From the NCBI RefSeq assembly GCF_041053105.1, contig NZ_CP163444.1, positions 7,596,501 through 7,660,500 on the forward strand: DNA of 64,000 nucleotides. Reading direction: 5' to 3'. Shown here piece by piece: positions 61,613 through 64,000 of the stretch. The position numbers and the translations under genes were made by a program. Below the pieces are notes generated by a model. It made no database searches. It was given only the letters and a program-made list of their open reading frames with translations, and was not told where the DNA came from. This DNA comes from Streptomyces sp. R44 (GTDB lineage: Bacteria > Actinomycetota > Actinomycetes > Streptomycetales > Streptomycetaceae). Positions within the stretch are counted from its first letter, which is position 1; each line of letters begins with the position of its first letter.

Positions 61613-63262
61613 ATGCGTCGACGAAGCGTCTCGCTTCTCGGGCTGGCGGGTCTGCTGGCGTTGCCCCTGACGGTCATGCCGCAGGCGCAGGCCGCCGACG
61701 GCCTGGTGTCCACCGGAAAGCAGGCGACGGCCTCGTCCGTCGAGACCTCGGCCTTCGGGGCCGGGCTCGCGGTGGACGGCAGCACGGCCACCCGCTGGGC
61801 GAGCGCCGAAGGGGTCGACCCGCAGTGGATACGGATCGACCTCGGGGCGAACCACACGATCTCCCGGGTGAAGCTCAACTGGGAGGACGCGTACGGCAAG
61901 ACGTACCGCATCCAGACCTCCGCCGACGGGTCGACCTGGACCGACGTCTACTCCACCACCGCCGGTGACGGGGCGACCGACGACCTCACCGTCTCCGGCA
62001 GCGGCCGCTACGTCCGGATGTACGGCACCGGCCGCGGCACGCCGTACGGCTACTCCCTCTGGGAGTTCGAGGTGTACGGCGCGCCCACCGGCACCGGCGG
62101 GGGCGGCGGCGGACCGGCCGTCCCCTTCGGCAGCCACCTCAAGCCCTACGCCGCCGGCATCCTGAAGCCCTCCGGCACCCAGGCGGCCCTCGACCAGAAG
62201 GTCGTCGACTACTACAACAAGTGGAAGGCCGCCTTCGTCCGGCAGAACTGCGGCAACGGCTGGTACCAGATCATCTCGCCCGACGCCGACCACCCGTACG
62301 TCGCCGAGGCCCAGGGCTACGGCATGGTCGTCACCGCCACCATGGCGGGCGCCGACCCGGACGCCAAGAAGATCTTCGACGGTCTCGTCAAGTGGAAGAT
62401 CGACCACCCCTCCTCGGTCAACCCGAACCTCCTCGCCGCCGAACAGGACACCGCCTGCAAGAGCGTCAACGGCGGCGACGGAGCCACCGACGGCGACATG
62501 GACGTGGCCTACGGCCTGCTCCTCGCCGACAAGCAGTGGGGCAGCACCGGCACGTACAACTACAAGGACCTCGCGCTCAAGCACATCGCCGCCATCAAGA
62601 AGGACGAGGTCAACGCCACGACCAAGCTCCTGAAGCTCGGCGACTGGAGCAGCTCGGGCGACCAGTACTACTACATCTCCCGCACCTCGGACTGGATGGT
62701 CGACCACTTCCGTGCCTTCCGCGCGGCCTCGGGCGACACCACCTGGGACACCGTGCGCAGCGCCCACCAGACGCAGATCTCCCGCCTCCAGTCCACCTAC
62801 GCCTCCGGCACCGGACTCCTGCCCGACTTCGTCGTCGACACCAACACGACACCCAAGCCGGCCCCGGGCCAGGTCCTGGAGGACCCGAACGACGGCTCGT
62901 ACTGGTGGAACGCCTGCCGTACGCCGTGGCGCATCGGCGACGACGCGGTGACCAGCGGCGACGCCACGTCCCTCGCCGCCGCCCGGAAGGTCAACGGCTG
63001 GATCAAGTCCAAGACCGGCGGGGACCCGAACAAGATCGCCATCGGCTACAAGCTCAACGGCACCCAGATCTCCTCGGGCAGCGAGGCCGCCTTCTTCGCC
63101 CCGTTCGCGGTGGCGGCCATGACGGACACGGGCAGCCAGGCCTGGCTCGACGCCCTGTGGAACAAGATGGTGGCGACCCCGGTCGACACCAGCAGCTACT
63201 TCTCGGCCAGCATCCAGCTCCAGGTCATGATCACGGCCTCAGGCAACCACTGGGTCCCGTAG
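61613..63262 (+). CDS. Secreted GH8 glycosidase with discoidin-like CBM
   Basis: Exported enzyme of 549 residues. A signal peptide (MRRRSVSLLG to AQA-AD) is followed by an F5/8 type C (CBM32-like) domain (about 29-160), a Gly linker, and a GH8 (alpha/alpha)6 barrel. The catalytic acid is likely Glu232 in PYVAEAQGYGM; the family signature ATDGDMDVAYGLLLAD contains the Asp pair at 293 and 295. GH8 enzymes cleave cellulose, xylan or chitosan; the operator and CBM type point to chitosan (inference). GGGAG precedes ATG 61613. Its stop overlaps the converging monooxygenase gene by 24 bp. Confidence 0.92.
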   Translation: MRRRSVSLLGLAGLLALPLTVMPQAQAADGLVSTGKQATASSVETSAFGAGLAVDGSTATRWASAEGVDPQWIRIDLGANHTISRVKLNWEDAYGKTYRIQTSADGSTWTDVYSTTAGDGATDDLTVSGSGRYVRMYGTGRGTPYGYSLWEFEVYGAPTGTGGGGGGPAVPFGSHLKPYAAGILKPSGTQAALDQKVVDYYNKWKAAFVRQNCGNGWYQIISPDADHPYVAEAQGYGMVVTATMAGADPDAKKIFDGLVKWKIDHPSSVNPNLLAAEQDTACKSVNGGDGATDGDMDVAYGLLLADKQWGSTGTYNYKDLALKHIAAIKKDEVNATTKLLKLGDWSSSGDQYYYISRTSDWMVDHFRAFRAASGDTTWDTVRSAHQTQISRLQSTYASGTGLLPDFVVDTNTTPKPAPGQVLEDPNDGSYWWNACRTPWRIGDDAVTSGDATSLAAARKVNGWIKSKTGGDPNKIAIGYKLNGTQISSGSEAAFFAPFAVAAMTDTGSQAWLDALWNKMVATPVDTSSYFSASIQLQVMITASGNHWVP

Positions 63263-64000
63263 CGGGGTGTCCCGCCGCACGGACAGGGCCCTGAGATAAC
63301 CGCTCAGGGCGGCGGCGGTACCCGAGAGCGGGAAACGGGCGCCGAGCTGCCCGTCAGGACGGACGACAAGACCGGTCGCGCCGTCGGGGAGGTAGAGCCG
63401 CGCGAACTCCCCGGCGGCGTCGCGGTACACGGGCACGGACGCGGCGGCGGGCCCGGCGGCTCCGGCTCCCGCCCCGGCGGCCGCGCCCCCGCCGGCGGAC
63501 TCGTCCGCGCCGTCCGCCTCCTCCGCGCCGGCCGCGAGGATCGCCACGGCCGGCAGGCCGGCGGTCTCCCGCGCCGCCGCGGCCGCCCCGGCCAGCTCGG
63601 CCCCGTCCGATCCGTACAGCACCACCACATGGCCGGGCCGCCCCCGCAGCACGTCGAGGAGACGCAGCGGATAGGCGGCGACCGGGGTGGTCAGACCCGA
63701 GCAGTCCGGGGCCCGGTCGCCCGGCTGGGGCGCGTCCTCGGGACCGTACCGAACGCCCGAGAGCGGACCGTCCCGGTGGCTCACCAGGAGCTGCGCCTCC
63801 CGCAGGAGCAGCGTCCGCCGGTCCTCGGGGTCGGCCTCGATCCCCCGTACGGCGTGCCGCACGGTCCGGCCGACCACCTCCTCGCCCACCGGACGGCGTT
63901 CGGCGTCATAGGTGCCGAGCAGCTCGGACCCGGCCTCGCCCCGCACCACGAGGGAGAGCTTCCAGGCCAGGTTGCAGGCGTCCTGCACCCCGGTGTTCAT
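63239..64000 (-). CDS. FAD-dependent aromatic monooxygenase, C-terminal part
   Basis: The visible 253 residues are the C-terminal half of a group A flavin monooxygenase (PheA/TfdB or rifampicin/polyketide hydroxylase type). MNTGVQDACNLAWKLSLVV is the conserved FAD-contact motif near the end of the catalytic domain. The remainder is the thioredoxin-like C-terminal domain (GDRAPDCSGLT, GHVVVLYGSDGAEL, LYLPDGATGLVVRPDGQLGA) interrupted by an Ala/Gly-rich low-complexity insert. The start lies beyond the right edge; the Met at 64000 is internal. Substrate unknown. Confidence 0.88.
   Translation of the reverse strand: MNTGVQDACNLAWKLSLVVRGEAGSELLGTYDAERRPVGEEVVGRTVRHAVRGIEADPEDRRTLLLREAQLLVSHRDGPLSGVRYGPEDAPQPGDRAPDCSGLTTPVAAYPLRLLDVLRGRPGHVVVLYGSDGAELAGAAAAARETAGLPAVAILAAGAEEADGADESAGGGAAAGAGAGAAGPAAASVPVYRDAAGEFARLYLPDGATGLVVRPDGQLGARFPLSGTAAALSGYLRALSVRRDTPLRDPVVA

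Overview
The window is high-GC actinomycete DNA. Gene families, strong GGAGG-type ribosome sites, third-position G/C bias and dense divergent and convergent packing all point to a Streptomyces chromosome. The number of secreted enzymes, transporters, local regulators and decayed genes suggests an accessory or arm region rather than the core. I saw no tRNA, rRNA, CRISPR array or insertion sequence.

Layout. 0-12 kb: MFS/LacI divergent pair, a thiolase, thioredoxin with a SigR-type promoter, a flavoprotein disulfide reductase, a TetR/NCS1 permease/amidohydrolase unit sharing a 41-bp perfect palindrome, and a putative copper-related secreted set (BNR lipoprotein, DUF305 lipoprotein, small His-rich membrane protein). 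12-18.6 kb: TPR protein and pirin, followed by a secreted copper-radical oxidase and a DyP-type peroxidase with four C-terminal hemopexin-like repeats. This pair is bracketed by two 127-bp copies of the pirin 3' end and looks like an integrated module. 18.6-25.6 kb: a graveyard (frameshifted RsbRD/GAF/SpoIIE/HATPase protein, phosphotransferase and acyl-CoA dehydrogenase remnants, NRPS A/TE remnants) surrounding an intact pntAB transhydrogenase operon. 25.6-39.2 kb: a YtrA-type GntR/ABC operon, secreted proteins with a broken paralogue, DUF1345 protein, ALDH/TetR pair, an atypical amidohydrolase with a GntR remnant, and a large secreted beta-propeller/Ig protein. 39.2-46 kb: an ABM protein, then a four-gene HicB-like/DUF4097/DrrA/DrrB operon with conspicuous ATGGCGCCAT operators, and a large secreted alpha/beta hydrolase. 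46-49.6 kb: katG, a divergent Fur-family regulator, and tpx form an oxidative-stress block. 49.8-52.7 kb: alginate-lyase-like enzyme, AraC regulator, TauE/SafE exporter.

The most interesting part is 52.7-60.1 kb, two divergent operons. Rightward: a truncated class II aminoacyl-tRNA-synthetase-like protein with the zinc-ligand spacing of amino acid:[carrier protein] ligases, a 76-residue carrier protein, and a phosphopantetheinyl transferase. Leftward: a PhyH-type Fe/2OG dioxygenase, a GT-like DUF6271-type protein, a condensation-domain protein with a vestigial adenylation C-subdomain, and an MFS exporter. The inferred logic is: activate a small amino acid, load it on the carrier, oxidise and/or condense it, export the product. 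Both promoters carry sites resembling the DasR (GlcNAc) operator. The product is unknown.

The right end has an AI-2E family permease, a secreted GH8 glycosidase (possibly a chitosanase) under a GTTAGGAA...TTCCTAAC operator, and the C-terminal part of a FAD monooxygenase. Functions come from sequence motifs and memory of families; no searches were run.
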